The notes: generated by a model from the letters alone, not told the origin. 32,579 bases of DNA from Actinomycetes bacterium (GCA_022601135.1 JAHZJB010000155.1:1-32579), one strand, 5' to 3'; numbered from the stretch's first letter, positions 17,095 to 25,385 are shown. Numbers and translations: made by a program.

Positions 17095-17391
17095 ATGGGA
17101 ACCTCATCGGACGGGCGTCGTCGCGCCGCAGTTGCTCTTGTACTTTCTGGACTATTCGGGGCCGGGCTGGCCTTGTCGCCGGTAAGCCTGGCCGACCCTG
17201 ATTGCCTCGTCTCAACCGGCCCAATCCGCCCGGCTTCCTGCCAGGGTCAGCCGGAGATACCTACTGCGCCAATAATACCGGCCAATGGTGGGCCGCCCGT
17301 CATAGCTGCCGGACCGGTCGTCCCGGGTGCGCCCGTGATACCGGCCGGCGGTGGGGCACCCGTCGTCATACCTGCTTCGCCCATCGAATGA
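17095..17391 (+). CDS. Small secreted Pro/Ala/Gly-rich protein
   Basis: A 98-residue hypothetical protein. It starts with a classical signal peptide: an Arg-rich n-region (GRRR), the hydrophobic stretch AAVALVLSGLFGAGLAL, and a likely cleavage site after VSLA before DPDC. The mature part is about 65 residues, with two cysteines (DPDCLV and RPASCQG) that could form a disulfide, then an imperfect repeat of PVIPA-GG-PPV type. No catalytic motif is seen and I do not recognise the family. The ATG at 17095 is chosen because it places the signal peptide at the N-terminus; TAAGCT, a possible -10 box, ends 8 nt before it. The open frame upstream of it is not protein-like. Confidence 0.6.
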   Translation: MGTSSDGRRRAAVALVLSGLFGAGLALSPVSLADPDCLVSTGPIRPASCQGQPEIPTAPIIPANGGPPVIAAGPVVPGAPVIPAGGGAPVVIPASPIE

Positions 17392-17453
17392 TCACCTAGT
17401 GCTGCAGCTGTAGATCTGGGGGGTTGTTGCGGGCCGCGTCGTGCCGCCCGATG

Positions 17454-17473
17454 TGTGTCCGAGGGGGGACTTG
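17454..17473. repeat. Truncated copy of the tRNA-Leu 3' end (att-like direct repeat, left)
   Basis: The 20 bases TGTGTCCGAGGGGGGACTTG are identical to 18171-18190, which hold the 3' acceptor strand and part of the T arm of tRNA-Leu. Identity stops at both sides. This is the typical layout of an attachment-site pair left by an integrase that uses a tRNA gene. The bases between the copies carry parD2 and parE2. Confidence 0.8.
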
Positions 17474-17516
17474 GCCACCTGCGACATGCCGCGCTGCCGT
17501 CGTTGGCTGCCTTGGG

Positions 17517-17522
17517 TATCGT
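17517..17522 (+). promoter_or_regulatory. -10 box for a leaderless parD2 transcript
   Basis: TATCGT ends 6 nt before the GTG at 17529. An AAGAGG element lies directly against the GTG, too close for a normal ribosome binding site, so leaderless initiation fits better. Confidence 0.5.
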
Positions 17523-17528
17523 TAAGAG

Positions 17529-17741
17529 GTGGTCAACCGGGCATTGCTGGCGAGCGTCGACGCACTGTCGCGCGATGAGCAGATTGAGCTCGTCGAGCAC
17601 ATCAACGACAACCTAGCCGAGGGCATACATATCAGCGAGGCCGACCAGGCGCTCATCGAAGCGCGGGCCATTGACACCGACGATGCTCATTGGTCCACGA
17701 TTGACGACTTCGACAAGCGGATCCGCGCCCGGCTCGCATGA
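17529..17741 (+). CDS. parD2: ParD2-type antitoxin
   Basis: A 70-residue antitoxin, apparently orthologous to M. tuberculosis Rv2142A. It starts MVNRALLASVDALSRDEQIELVEHI, a segment of the putative addiction-module component type (DUF2281/CHP02574-like), and ends in an acidic and then basic tail that should wrap the toxin. The GTG at 17529 is supported by the recalled family N-terminus and by the -10 box just upstream. Its stop overlaps the parE2 ATG (ATGA), the usual coupling for antitoxin-toxin pairs. Antitoxins of this class normally repress their own promoter; no operator palindrome is obvious here. Confidence 0.9.
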   Translation: MVNRALLASVDALSRDEQIELVEHINDNLAEGIHISEADQALIEARAIDTDDAHWSTIDDFDKRIRARLA

Positions 17742-18055
17742 CGCGCAGGCTGCGCGTCCATAACGGGATTGAAGACGACCTATTCGAGGCATTTTCCTAC
17801 TACGCGGACGCGGCGCCAGATCAGATCGATCGGATTTACAACTTGTTTCTCGATGCCGTGACGAAGCGGATTCCGCAGGTTCCGAACGCGTTCGCGCCGT
17901 TGTTCAAGCACTATCGGCACATCTACCTCCGGCCCTTCAGGTACTACGTTGCCTATCGGACGTCCGACGAGACTATCGACATCCTGGCTGTTCGGCACGG
18001 GATGGAGAACCCGAACGCGGTCGAGGCTGAGATCTCTGGCCGCACCTTCGAGTGA
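17738..18055 (+). CDS. parE2: ParE2-type toxin (RelE/ParE superfamily)
   Basis: A 105-residue RelE/ParE-fold protein, the same length as I recall for M. tuberculosis ParE2 (Rv2142c) and apparently almost collinear with it. ParE family members poison DNA gyrase, whereas RelE members cut mRNA on ribosomes; which activity applies here cannot be told from sequence. Family features are the central HYRHIYLRPFRYYVAYRTSDE strand and the C-terminal IDILAVRHGMENP. It overlaps parD2 by 4 nt. The pair sits exactly between tRNA-Leu and a 20-bp copy of its 3' end, so it is the likely cargo of an old integrative element. Confidence 0.92.
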   Translation: MTRRLRVHNGIEDDLFEAFSYYADAAPDQIDRIYNLFLDAVTKRIPQVPNAFAPLFKHYRHIYLRPFRYYVAYRTSDETIDILAVRHGMENPNAVEAEISGRTFE

Positions 18056-18170
18056 TCGGTGAGTTCTTAGGTATACGGACATCAACGAGGTGCCCGTCGG
18101 TATGAGCAAATTAACAGTGTCAGTTTTGACCGAGTTCAAGGGTTTTTTGTCATCTATACAGCTAATAAAT
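18056..18170. other. AT-rich spacer between parE2 and tRNA-Leu
   Basis: This 115-bp stretch is visibly richer in A and T than its surroundings, especially 18101-18170 with several A/T runs. No gene or clear terminator hairpin was found. The composition fits acquired DNA next to the attachment site. Confidence 0.5.
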
Positions 18171-18190
18171 TGTGTCCGAGGGGGGACTTG
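18171..18190. repeat. att-like direct repeat, right copy (inside tRNA-Leu)
   Basis: This is the intact copy of the 20-bp repeat also found at 17454-17473. It covers the 3' acceptor strand, the discriminator base and part of the T arm of the tRNA, leaving the tRNA gene complete. Confidence 0.8.
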
Positions 18191-18258
18191 AACCCCCACG
18201 CCCGTTAATAGGGCACTAGCACCTCAAGCTAGCGCGTCTGCCATTCCGCCACTCGGAC
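18173..18258 (-). tRNA. tRNA-Leu (anticodon GAG)
   Basis: An 86-nt class II tRNA on the minus strand. The acceptor stem GTCCGAG (18258-18252) pairs with CTCGGAC (18180-18174), with discriminator A and no encoded CCA. The anticodon stem CTAGC/GCTAG encloses the loop TTGAGGT, giving anticodon GAG, which reads CUC and CUU. A long variable arm (GCCCTATTAACGGGC region) and the T arm GGGGG-TTCAAGT-CCCCC are visible. Its 3' end is the apparent integration site. Confidence 0.97.
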
Positions 18259-18350
18259 CAGTTCGACGGCAGCTTAGGTTATCGGATCGGCGCGTTCTGG
18301 CCCAAACCGCGCGGCCCGGCATCACCGGCACGGGATGGTAGGAAAGTGAT

Positions 18351-19685
18351 GTGAGTTCCGCACCGACCCCCAGTGACGAGATCGTCGGCCTCGTCAGCGC
18401 GCTCATTCGGTTCGATACCTCCAACACCGGCGAGCCGGCCACCACGAAGGGTGAGGCCGAATGCGCGCAGTGGGTGATTGGCCAGCTTGAGGAGGTCGGT
18501 TACACCACCGAGTACATCGACGCGGGAGCGCCGGGGCGAGCAAATGTGTTCGCGCGGCTCAAGGGGGCCGACCCGGCTCGCGGTGCCCTGATGCTGCACG
18601 GTCACCTCGACGTGGTCCCCGCCGAGGCGTCCGACTGGAGCGTGCACCCCTTCTCCGGGGCAATCGAGGACGGCTACGTGTGGGGCCGCGGCGCGGTCGA
18701 CATGAAAGACATGGTCGGGATGATCATCGCGGTCGCCCGGCACTTCAAACGGACCGGCATCGTGCCACCGCGCGACATCGTGTTCGCGTTCGTCTCCGAC
18801 GAGGAGGCCGGCGGCAAATACGGGTGCAAGTGGTTGGTCGAGAATCGACCCGATCTGTTTGACGGCGTCAGCGAGGCGGTCGGTGAGGTCGGGGGGTTCT
18901 CGCTGACGGTGCCGCGTCACGACGGCTGCGAGCGCCGGCTCTACCTGATCGAGACCGCCGAGAAGGCGATGCTGTGGATGCGGTTGACGGCGCGGGGCCG
19001 GGCCGGGCACGGGTCGATGGTGCACGACGACAATGCCGTCACCACCATCGCCGCGGCGGTTACCAGGCTGGGCAACCATCAGTTCCCGATCGTGGTGACC
19101 GAGTCGGTGGAGCAGTTCCTGGCGGCGGTGAGCGAGGAGACCGGGTACACGTTCGATCCGAGCTCGCCCGACATCGAGGGCGCGGTCGCCAAGCTCGGGC
19201 CGATCGCCAAGATCGTCGGTGCCACGCTGCGCGACACCGCCAACCCGACGATGCTCAGCGCCGGTTACAAGGCCAACGTCATCCCGGCGACCGCAGAGGC
19301 TGTTGTGGATTGCCGCGTCCTGCCGGGGCGCCTCGCTGAATTCGAACGTGAGGTCGACACGCTCATCGGCCCCGACGTCACCCGTGAGTGGATTACCGAA
19401 CTGCCCTCGTACGAGACCTCGTTCGACGGCGAACTGCTCGAGGCGATGAACGCCGCGATCTTGTCTGTAGATCCCCAGGCGCGCATCGTGCCCTATATGC
19501 TCTCCGGCGGAACCGATGCAAAACACTTCGCCCGCTTGGGGATTCGTTGTTTTGGGTTCGCGCCCCTGCGGTTGCCGCCCGACCTGGACTTCGCCGCGAT
19601 GTTCCATGGCGTCGACGAACGGGTACCCGTTGACGCGTTGACCTTCGGGGTGCGCGTCCTTGAACATTTCCTGTTGCACTGCTGA
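18351..19685 (+). CDS. M20-family metallopeptidase (Rv2141c/DapE2-like)
   Basis: A 444-residue zinc-dependent amidohydrolase or dipeptidase of the M20 family. The metal and catalytic residues are intact: His85 and Asp87 in HGHLDVVP, bridging Asp117 in GRGAVDMKD, catalytic Glu151 with Glu152 in SDEEAGG, and a late ligand near His419 in MFHGVDERVP. A dimerisation domain lies in the middle (about residues 195-330). M. tuberculosis Rv2141c is often called dapE2, but it is not established that this family acts on succinyl-diaminopimelate, so a general peptidase call is safer. The GTG at 18351 has an AGGAAAG ribosome binding site. The PEBP gene follows after 35 nt. Confidence 0.92.
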   Translation: MSSAPTPSDEIVGLVSALIRFDTSNTGEPATTKGEAECAQWVIGQLEEVGYTTEYIDAGAPGRANVFARLKGADPARGALMLHGHLDVVPAEASDWSVHPFSGAIEDGYVWGRGAVDMKDMVGMIIAVARHFKRTGIVPPRDIVFAFVSDEEAGGKYGCKWLVENRPDLFDGVSEAVGEVGGFSLTVPRHDGCERRLYLIETAEKAMLWMRLTARGRAGHGSMVHDDNAVTTIAAAVTRLGNHQFPIVVTESVEQFLAAVSEETGYTFDPSSPDIEGAVAKLGPIAKIVGATLRDTANPTMLSAGYKANVIPATAEAVVDCRVLPGRLAEFEREVDTLIGPDVTREWITELPSYETSFDGELLEAMNAAILSVDPQARIVPYMLSGGTDAKHFARLGIRCFGFAPLRLPPDLDFAAMFHGVDERVPVDALTFGVRVLEHFLLHC

Positions 19686-19720
19686 AGAACCCGAGGCGAC
19701 TATGAGAGGAACGGTCCACA

Positions 19721-20257
19721 GTGTCTTTTCCGTATAACCCCTACGACTTCCTGCCTGAGCTACCGACGTTCACGGTGACCTCCGAATCGTTCACCGACGG
19801 GCAACCGTTGGCCAACGACCAGGTCAGCGGCATCATGGGAGCCGGCGGGTCAGACATCTCGCCCCAGCTGAGTTGGTCGGGTTTTCCCGAGACCACACGC
19901 AGTTTCGCCGTCACCGTCTACGACCCCGACGCGCCGACGGTCTCGGGGTTCTGGCACTGGGCGGTCTTCAACATCCCGGCCACGGTCACCGATCTTCCTG
20001 CCGGCGTCGGCGACGGCAGTGCGAGCGGGTTCCCGGGTGACGCAATCACTTTGGCCAATGACGCCGGGCTGAGGCGGTTCCTTGGAGCCGCTCCACCGGC
20101 CGGGCACGGACCCCACCGCTACATCGTGGCCGTGCACGCCGTTGGGGTCGAGAAGCTCGATGTGCCGGCCGACGCGACTCCGGCCTACCTGGGCTTCAAC
20201 CTGTTCGGTCAGGCAATAGCCCGTGCGCTCATCCACGGTACCTACGAACAGGACTAG
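19721..20257 (+). CDS. PEBP-family protein (YbhB/YbcL type, Rv2140c-like)
   Basis: A 178-residue phosphatidylethanolamine-binding-protein fold. Conserved region 1 is [14 protein letters not shown] and region 2 is [14 protein letters not shown]; these form the small anion pocket. The C-terminal [23 protein letters not shown] matches the M. tuberculosis Rv2140c family end. There is no signal peptide, so it is cytoplasmic. Its ligand in mycobacteria is not settled. The GTG at 19721 follows AGAGGA by 10 nt and gives the family N-terminus. It is in the same orientation as the M20 peptidase, as with Rv2141c-Rv2140c, and converges with pyrD. Confidence 0.95.
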   Translation: MSFPYNPYDFLPELPTFTVTSESFTDGQPLANDQVSGIMGAGGSDISPQLSWSGFPETTRSFAVTVYDPDAPTVSGFWHWAVFNIPATVTDLPAGVGDGSASGFPGDAITLANDAGLRRFLGAAPPAGHGPHRYIVAVHAVGVEKLDVPADATPAYLGFNLFGQAIARALIHGTYEQD

Positions 20258-20303
20258 CGATTTCGGCGCGGTTGTCTTCGCAGCGTCGATAACCACGCCG
20301 AAC

Positions 20304-21365
20304 TCATCGAGTCGCCGACCCGATGGCGTCGGCAAGACTGCTGAAGCCGTTCGCGTGTAGCCGGCGTGCGATCCCGTCATGGATTGTCTTGGCCCACAGC
20401 CCGCCGCCGTATACAAACCCGGTATAGCCCTGTAGCAGCGAGGCGCCCGATACGATGCGCTCCCACGCGTCGTCGGGGGTCTCGATGCCGCCGACGCTGA
20501 TGAGCACCAGTCGGTCGCCCGCGCGCCGGTACAGCCGGCGCAGCACCTGCACGGAGCGACGGGCCACCGGGGGACCCGAGATGCCGCCGGGTCCCAGTTC
20601 CCGCACCCCCGGTGTGGTCAGCCCGTCACGCGACACGGTCGTGTTGGTGGCCACGATCCCGGCGAGGCCGAGTTCGACGGTCAGGTCGGCGATCTCGTCG
20701 ATGTCACTGTCGGCGAGATCGGGTGCGATCTTGACCAGTACCGGCGTCGAGGTCTCTGACGTCACCGCGGCCAGGATTGGCCGCAGCGACTCAACAGACT
20801 GCAGGTCGCGCAGGCCTGGGGTGTTCGGTGAGCTCACGTTCACCACCAGGTAGGCGGCCAGCGGTCCCAGCAGCCGGGCGCTCTCGGCGTAGTCGTCGGC
20901 TGCCCGCTCGGGCGGGGTGATCTTGGTCTTGCCGATGTTGACCCCGATCGGCACCTCGGGGCTGCCACGGGTGAGCGCAACCGCGAGCGCGCCGGCCCCG
21001 TGGTTGTTGAATCCCATTCGGTTGAGCAGCGCCCGGTCGGCGGGCAGCCGGAACATCCGCGGCGGCGGATTGCCCGGCTGTGGTAGTGCGGTGACGGTGC
21101 CTACTTCGGCGTATCCAAAGCCCAACGCGCCCCAGGTGTGTACACCCAGCCCGTCCTTGTCGAAGCCGGCCGCCAGCCCCATCGGTCCCGGAAACCGCAC
21201 GCCGAACAGCGTGCTGGCCAGCGCCGGGTCGGACGGGCGCAGCCGGCGCGCCAGCAGTTCACGCACGAGGGTGGGGGTGGTCGCGGCCCGTAGACCGGCG
21301 AACACCCAGGTATGGATCCGTTCCGGCGGTGCCAGGAACAGTGCTCGCCGCAGCATCGGGTACAT
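20304..21365 (-). CDS. pyrD: Dihydroorotate dehydrogenase (quinone), class 2
   Basis: A 353-residue FMN enzyme that oxidises dihydroorotate to orotate with electrons to the membrane quinone pool, the fourth step of pyrimidine synthesis. Class 2 features are the N-terminal helical quinone-binding segment ([18 protein letters not shown]), [20 protein letters not shown], and the catalytic serine in [17 protein letters not shown]-binding segments [25 protein letters not shown] and YTGFVYGG are present. The ATG at 21365 gives the family N-terminus; the open frame continues upstream without homology and overlaps the next gene. It runs opposite to its neighbours, as in M. tuberculosis (Rv2139). DUF5703 and lppL genes lie upstream on the same strand. 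Confidence 0.97.
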   Translation of the reverse strand: MYPMLRRALFLAPPERIHTWVFAGLRAATTPTLVRELLARRLRPSDPALASTLFGVRFPGPMGLAAGFDKDGLGVHTWGALGFGYAEVGTVTALPQPGNPPPRMFRLPADRALLNRMGFNNHGAGALAVALTRGSPEVPIGVNIGKTKITPPERAADDYAESARLLGPLAAYLVVNVSSPNTPGLRDLQSVESLRPILAAVTSETSTPVLVKIAPDLADSDIDEIADLTVELGLAGIVATNTTVSRDGLTTPGVRELGPGGISGPPVARRSVQVLRRLYRRAGDRLVLISVGGIETPDDAWERIVSGASLLQGYTGFVYGGGLWAKTIHDGIARRLHANGFSSLADAIGSATR

Positions 21366-21379
21366 CAATTTCTGTCCGC

Positions 21380-21646
21380 CTACAGCGTGGGGTGTTCGGG
21401 GTCGTGCGGCCGGTCGGCGCGTCGCCTGCGCCGCAACAGTACTCGCCTGCTGCCATCGGTGTAGAGCCGAACTCGCGTCAACTCCCAGCCCCGGAACTCG
21501 GCCTCGATCGACAACCGGATCGACGCGTTGACTCGGGTGACATCGGGGGGGAGGCGCAGCGGAATCCACTCGTATTCGCCGGAACGGTCGTCGTTGACCA
21601 TCTGGTGCCACGCGGTGGGCATCCGGGCCGGCGAACCCGAGTTCAC
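21380..21646 (-). CDS. DUF5703-like small protein
   Basis: An 88-residue conserved hypothetical protein between lppL and pyrD. The core [23 protein letters not shown] is followed by a basic tail ([14 protein letters not shown]). Family assignment to DUF5703 is from memory and less certain than the gene itself. The GTG at 21646 overlaps the lppL stop by 4 nt (GTGA), which favours it by coupling; an ATG at 21622 would give 80 residues. It ends 14 nt before pyrD on the same strand, so the three genes probably form one transcription unit. Function is unknown. Confidence 0.75.
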   Translation of the reverse strand: MNSGSPARMPTAWHQMVNDDRSGEYEWIPLRLPPDVTRVNASIRLSIEAEFRGWELTRVRLYTDGSRRVLLRRRRRADRPHDPEHPTL

Positions 21647-22701
21647 TTCGGGGCTCCGGCCGGGGTGATCACCTGGACGCCGGCCCCCGCGCCGGAAACC
21701 ACGTAGAGAGTTTCGGACGCATCGTCGAAAGCCAGTGAATTGGGCTGCTGCACAGTTGGATATCGCACCTTCTCCACGGGAATCCCGGTCGACAGATCGT
21801 ACCCGACAACGGTGTTGGTTGCCGTCTGAGCGACCCACGCCAGTGCCGTCGGGGTATCGGACGCCACAAGGCCGTACGGCGAGTCCGGCACCGGGAAGCG
21901 CTGACGCAGGATGAGCGGGTCGACCCCGTACACCAGCAACTCGCCTCCCCGGGTGTCGGCCACCAACACCCGGCCGGCCCTGTCGGTGGCCATCGTGGTG
22001 GCGCCCTGACCGGCCCGCAACGCCTGGTTGGACTTGGTGCCTTCGGCGTTCAGACTGGTAACCGATGTCTGGCCCCGGTCCAACACGACCGCGGTGTTGC
22101 CCTGGGTGACAATGCTGTCCACCCGCGCGAAGATCTTCAACTGTGCCCCGACCGTGGTGTCGGAGGCCAGCGTGTATACGGCCCCGTCGGCGCTGCCGAG
22201 CACCAGCTTTCCGTCGCTGCGCCGCGCGATTGCGGTGAAATCGACCCCGTCGTGGCCTTCTACGCCGATCCTCGTCGCGGCACCGGAGGCGATATCGAAC
22301 TGGAAGTAGCCGCCCTTCGTCGACAGGAACAGCCGTCCCTCGTCATCGCCGGCCATCGCCGAAGCGGTGCCGTCCAGCCGTACCGGAACGGGATCGCCCG
22401 TCGCAGAGAACACGGTGATGACTGCCTGATCACCGGCATCCCCGCCGAGGACCGCCAGCGAATCTGTGCCCGCGTCGAATACGGCCGCCTGCGCCGGCCC
22501 GGCCAACGGGAGCACCACTCCCGCCGGCGTGGCCGTCACCGGCGGCGATTCGGCGGCCCGCGCCGGAACAATGGTGGGTGGGGATGGGTCCACCAGGTCC
22601 GACGAACAACCGGTGAACAACGCCATGCCCAGCACCGCCACGCCCAGCACCGCCACGCCGAGGCGAACCAGTCGGGCTGGTGGGTCGATGCGACGCGACA
22701 A
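21643..22701 (-). CDS. lppL: LppL-like lipoprotein with beta-propeller repeats
   Basis: A 352-residue predicted lipoprotein. The signal peptide has basic residues ([12 protein letters not shown]), a hydrophobic core built from the repeated VAVLG unit, and a lipobox FTGC with Cys32 as the lipidation site. The mature part has YVTN/NHL-like beta-propeller repeats (such as [23 protein letters not shown] and [15 protein letters not shown]). No catalytic residues are evident; a ligand-binding or scaffold role at the outer face of the membrane is likely. It occupies the place and strand of Rv2138 (lppL). The start is a TTG at 22701 with a GAGAG ribosome binding site, because no ATG or GTG lies in a suitable place and further upstream would enter the divergent gene. 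Confidence 0.85.
   Translation of the reverse strand: MSRRIDPPARLVRLGVAVLGVAVLGMALFTGCSSDLVDPSPPTIVPARAAESPPVTATPAGVVLPLAGPAQAAVFDAGTDSLAVLGGDAGDQAVITVFSATGDPVPVRLDGTASAMAGDDEGRLFLSTKGGYFQFDIASGAATRIGVEGHDGVDFTAIARRSDGKLVLGSADGAVYTLASDTTVGAQLKIFARVDSIVTQGNTAVVLDRGQTSVTSLNAEGTKSNQALRAGQGATTMATDRAGRVLVADTRGGELLVYGVDPLILRQRFPVPDSPYGLVASDTPTALAWVAQTATNTVVGYDLSTGIPVEKVRYPTVQQPNSLAFDDASETLYVVSGAGAGVQVITPAGAPK
22628..22657. repeat. 15-bp tandem repeat in the lppL signal peptide
   Basis: CCCAGCACCGCCACG occurs twice in tandem (22628-22642 and 22643-22657). In the lppL frame it encodes two VAVLG units of the hydrophobic core, so copy number would change the length of the signal peptide. Confidence 0.85.
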
Positions 22702-22806
22702 CGGATTGCTCTCGATTGTGGGCGAAAACAGGATCGGAACGTCAGTGTATTCAAATTCGGCGACCCGAAACGCCCGTATCCCGGCCCAAGTTGACGCGGA
22801 CGACGG

Positions 22807-22812
22807 TATGGT
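22807..22812 (+). promoter_or_regulatory. -10 box for a leaderless Rv2137c-like transcript
   Basis: TATGGT ends 7 nt before the ATG at 22820, which supports that start codon over the ATG at 22808 that lies inside the -10 box. Confidence 0.55.
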
Positions 22813-22819
22813 GCTGGCC

Positions 22820-23131
22820 ATGACTCTCGCGGCGGACAGCGACGTGACCGATCGAGAATTCGCAGTTGAAGACATCACCACCGGGGTGCACGCCAGTGGG
22901 TTTGGCCAGGTCGGCGACGGCCGCCCGTTCTCTTTCCACACCGAACGCCACGCACTGGTCGTGGAGATCTACCGGCCGCGTCTGCGGGATCTGGTCCCGC
23001 AGGCGGAGGACATCGTGGCAATGGCCACTCGCAAGCTCACCGAAATCGACGTGTTCGACGAGCGCAGCCTCGCTGCCGCCGTCCGCGATGCCGTCGCCGA
23101 AGCGCAGCCGGTGCCTCGTAACGGCCGCTGA
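22820..23131 (+). CDS. Conserved hypothetical protein, Rv2137c-like
   Basis: A 103-residue cytoplasmic protein without recognised domain. The middle part, HALVVEIYRPRLRDLVPQAEDIV, and the helical end are well formed and likely conserved. It sits between divergent lppL and uppP, as Rv2137c does, though that protein is longer (about 137 residues as I recall). The ATG at 22820 is supported by the -10 box ending at 22812; an ATG at 22808 would add 4 residues. The uppP gene follows 49 nt later with its own -10 box. No function is suggested. Confidence 0.8.
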   Translation: MTLAADSDVTDREFAVEDITTGVHASGFGQVGDGRPFSFHTERHALVVEIYRPRLRDLVPQAEDIVAMATRKLTEIDVFDERSLAAAVRDAVAEAQPVPRNGR

Positions 23132-23167
23132 CGGGCACTGATGACGGCCCCCGACCGCACCCCACGG

Positions 23168-23173
23168 TACGGT
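23168..23173 (+). promoter_or_regulatory. -10 box for a leaderless uppP transcript
   Basis: TACGGT ends 7 nt before the GTG at 23181 and 1 nt before the alternative GTG at 23175, so the 23181 start fits leaderless translation. Confidence 0.5.
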
Positions 23174-23180
23174 CGTGGTC

Positions 23181-24029
23181 GTGACGGACGTGCCTGCGAT
23201 GTCCTGGCTGCAGGTTGTCGTCCTCTCGGTTCTGCAAGGCCTCACCGAATTTCTGCCGGTTTCCTCATCGGGACACCTGGCCATCGCGTCGCGGGTGTTC
23301 TTTGACGAGGATGCCGGTGCCTCCTTCACCGCCGTGAGTCAGCTCGGCACCGAAGCGGCCGTGCTGGTGTACTTCGCCCGCGACATCGTGCGGATCGTCA
23401 AGGCGTGGTTCCACGGCCTGTTCGTGGCTGCCCAGCGCACCGTCGACTATTGGCTGGGGTGGTGGGTGATCATCGGCTCGATCCCGATCGGTGTGGTCGG
23501 GCTGCTCTTCAAGGACGAGATTCGCACCGGGGCCCGCAATCTCTGGCTGGTGGCGACCGCGCTCATAGTCTTTTCGCTGGTGATCGCCGCCGCCGAGCAC
23601 TTCGGTAAGCAGACTCGACAGGTCGAGCAGCTCACCTGGAAGGACAGCGTCGTCGTCGGATTGGCGCAATGTCTCGCACTGGTGCCCGGGGTGTCCCGGT
23701 CGGGAGCGACGATCAGTGCGGGCCTATATCTGGGCCTTGACCGTGAGCTCGCGGCGCGCTTCGGTTTCTTGTTGGCGATCCCGGCGGTATTCGCCTCGGG
23801 CTTGTTCTCGCTGCCCGACGCGTTCAATCCGGTCGGGGAAGGCATGAGCGCCAGTGGCGCCCAACTGCTGGCGGCTACGGCGATCACATTCATCGTCGGG
23901 TTCGCCGCGGTGTCGTGGTTCCTGCGTTTCCTGGTTCGGCACAGCATGTACTGGTTTGTCGGCTATCGCATCATCCTGGGAGTTGTGGTCTTGATTCTGC
24001 TGAGTACCGGCGTGGTGGCTGCTGCGTGA
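23181..24029 (+). CDS. uppP: Undecaprenyl-diphosphatase UppP (BacA)
   Basis: A 282-residue polytopic membrane phosphatase that recycles undecaprenyl pyrophosphate to the monophosphate carrier used for peptidoglycan and arabinogalactan precursors; in mycobacteria the lipid is decaprenyl phosphate. Loss or overexpression of the family alters bacitracin sensitivity. The two family signatures are intact: [17 protein letters not shown] near the N-terminus (catalytic Glu and His) and [21 protein letters not shown] in the second half (catalytic Arg). About eight hydrophobic helices are visible. I choose the GTG at 23181; a GTG at 23175 would add two residues. The stop overlaps the next gene by 4 nt (GTGA). 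Confidence 0.97.
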   Translation: MTDVPAMSWLQVVVLSVLQGLTEFLPVSSSGHLAIASRVFFDEDAGASFTAVSQLGTEAAVLVYFARDIVRIVKAWFHGLFVAAQRTVDYWLGWWVIIGSIPIGVVGLLFKDEIRTGARNLWLVATALIVFSLVIAAAEHFGKQTRQVEQLTWKDSVVVGLAQCLALVPGVSRSGATISAGLYLGLDRELAARFGFLLAIPAVFASGLFSLPDAFNPVGEGMSASGAQLLAATAITFIVGFAAVSWFLRFLVRHSMYWFVGYRIILGVVVLILLSTGVVAAA

Positions 24030-24742
24030 CGGTTTTGTTGCTGCGGCATGGCCGTTCCACCTCGAATACGGCGCACACCTTGGCGGGCCGGTCCCCGGGT
24101 GTCGACCTCGACGATCACGGCCGCAAGCAGGCCCGGGCGCTGGTCGAGCGGGTCGGGTCATTGCCGATCCGGTTCATCGTCCGTTCGCCGTTGTTGCGAT
24201 GTGAGCGAACGGTGGAACCGCTGGCCGCGGCGCTGGAACTGGAGCCGGTCGTCGACGAGCGCCTGTCCGAAGTCGACTATGGCTCCTGGACCGGCCGCAA
24301 GATCGGTGAGTTGGTGCAGGAACCGCTCTGGACCGTGATCCAGCAGCAGCCCAGCGCCGCGGTGTTTCCGGACGGGGAGGGACTGGCCGGAGTCCAGGCC
24401 CGCGCGGTGGCTGCGGTGCGCGAACACGACCGCAGGCTGGCCGCCGAGCACAGCGGCGACGTGCTGTGGGTCGCATGCACCCACGGCGACGTGATCAAGG
24501 CCGTGCTGGCCGATGCGCTCGGCGCACATCTGGACAGCTTCCAACGCATCAATGCCGACCCGGCATCGGTGAGCGTCGTCCGCTACACGACGCTGCGACC
24601 GTTCGTGATCCATGTCAACCACACCGGCGCTAGGCTGAACTCCGCGTTATCCGTCCCCCGTAGTGGCGAAACGTCTCAGGAAGGCGGGCAAGAAGGCGAA
24701 GTGCCCACCGGCGACGCCGTCGTGGGCGGATCGACCGGATGA
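24026..24742 (+). CDS. Histidine phosphatase (phosphoglycerate mutase-like, Rv2135c-like)
   Basis: A 238-residue branch-1 histidine phosphatase. The phospho-accepting histidine is in [10 protein letters not shown] (residues 4-13), the acid-base Glu in LSEVDYGSW and the second histidine in [12 protein letters not shown]. tuberculosis Rv2135c is similar in length; the family there includes acid phosphatases rather than true mutases, so the substrate is open. The GTG at 24026 overlaps the uppP stop by 4 nt; the longer open frame upstream is inside uppP. The C-terminal 40 residues are Ser/Gly/Glu-rich and probably disordered. It belongs to the uppP-phosphatase-DUF3090-SCO1664 actinobacterial cluster. 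Confidence 0.93.
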   Translation: MTVLLLRHGRSTSNTAHTLAGRSPGVDLDDHGRKQARALVERVGSLPIRFIVRSPLLRCERTVEPLAAALELEPVVDERLSEVDYGSWTGRKIGELVQEPLWTVIQQQPSAAVFPDGEGLAGVQARAVAAVREHDRRLAAEHSGDVLWVACTHGDVIKAVLADALGAHLDSFQRINADPASVSVVRYTTLRPFVIHVNHTGARLNSALSVPRSGETSQEGGQEGEVPTGDAVVGGSTG

Positions 24743-24797
24743 GTGCCACACCGCACAATTACGGCTGACGTGGCATTGCCGGTATTTTGGAGGTGCC

Positions 24798-25385
24798 ATG
24801 GCCCGCGAAATCCACGTCTTCCGCACGCCCGACCGCTTCGTGGCCGGGACAGTCGGCCAACCCGGAAATCGGACCTTCTATCTACAGGCCGTTCACGAGA
24901 AGCGGGTGATCTCGGTGATCCTGGAGAAGCAGCAGGTCGAGGTGCTTGCCGAGCGGATCGCCGCACTGTTGGTGGAGATCAACCGCCGTTTCGGCACGCC
25001 GGTTCCGCCCGATACCGGTCAGGTTGAGGACCTGAGCCCATTGATCACCCCGGTCGATGCCGAGTTCCGGGTCGGCACCATGGGGCTGGGGTGGGATTCC
25101 GAGGCGGAGACGGTCGTCGTGGAACTGCTCGCGGTCTCGGACGCCGAGTTCGACGCGTCGGTGGTCCTCGACGACGCCGAAGAAGGCCCTGACGCGGTGC
25201 GGGTCTTCCTGACCCCTGAATCGGCTCGCGAGTTCGCGACGCGCTCCAATCGGGTCATCTCCGCGGGTCGTCCGCCTTGTCCGCTCTGCGATGAGCCGCT
25301 GGACCCCGATGGACACATGTGCGTCCGAACCAACGGCTACCGGCGTGGCACGCTTGCCGGGTCCGACGATGCCGACGACACCTGA
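24798..25385 (+). CDS. DUF3090 family protein (Rv2134c-like)
   Basis: A 195-residue conserved actinobacterial protein of unknown function, the same length as I recall for Rv2134c. The N-terminus is MAREIHVFRTPDRFVAGTVG, followed by a beta-rich domain. The C-terminus has a compact metal-binding-like motif, CPLCDEPLDPDGHMC (C-x2-C-x8-H-x-C), which could hold zinc. The ATG at 24798 has a strong GGAGGTG ribosome binding site at 24789-24795. It overlaps the following kinase-like gene by 17 nt; this pairing recurs in actinobacteria and suggests that the two proteins act together. Confidence 0.93.
   Translation: MAREIHVFRTPDRFVAGTVGQPGNRTFYLQAVHEKRVISVILEKQQVEVLAERIAALLVEINRRFGTPVPPDTGQVEDLSPLITPVDAEFRVGTMGLGWDSEAETVVVELLAVSDAEFDASVVLDDAEEGPDAVRVFLTPESAREFATRSNRVISAGRPPCPLCDEPLDPDGHMCVRTNGYRRGTLAGSDDADDT

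Noticed and set aside
21366..21611. Upstream extension of pyrD
   Set aside because: It overlaps the DUF5703-like gene in another frame and lacks homology; the ATG at 21365 matches known PyrD starts.
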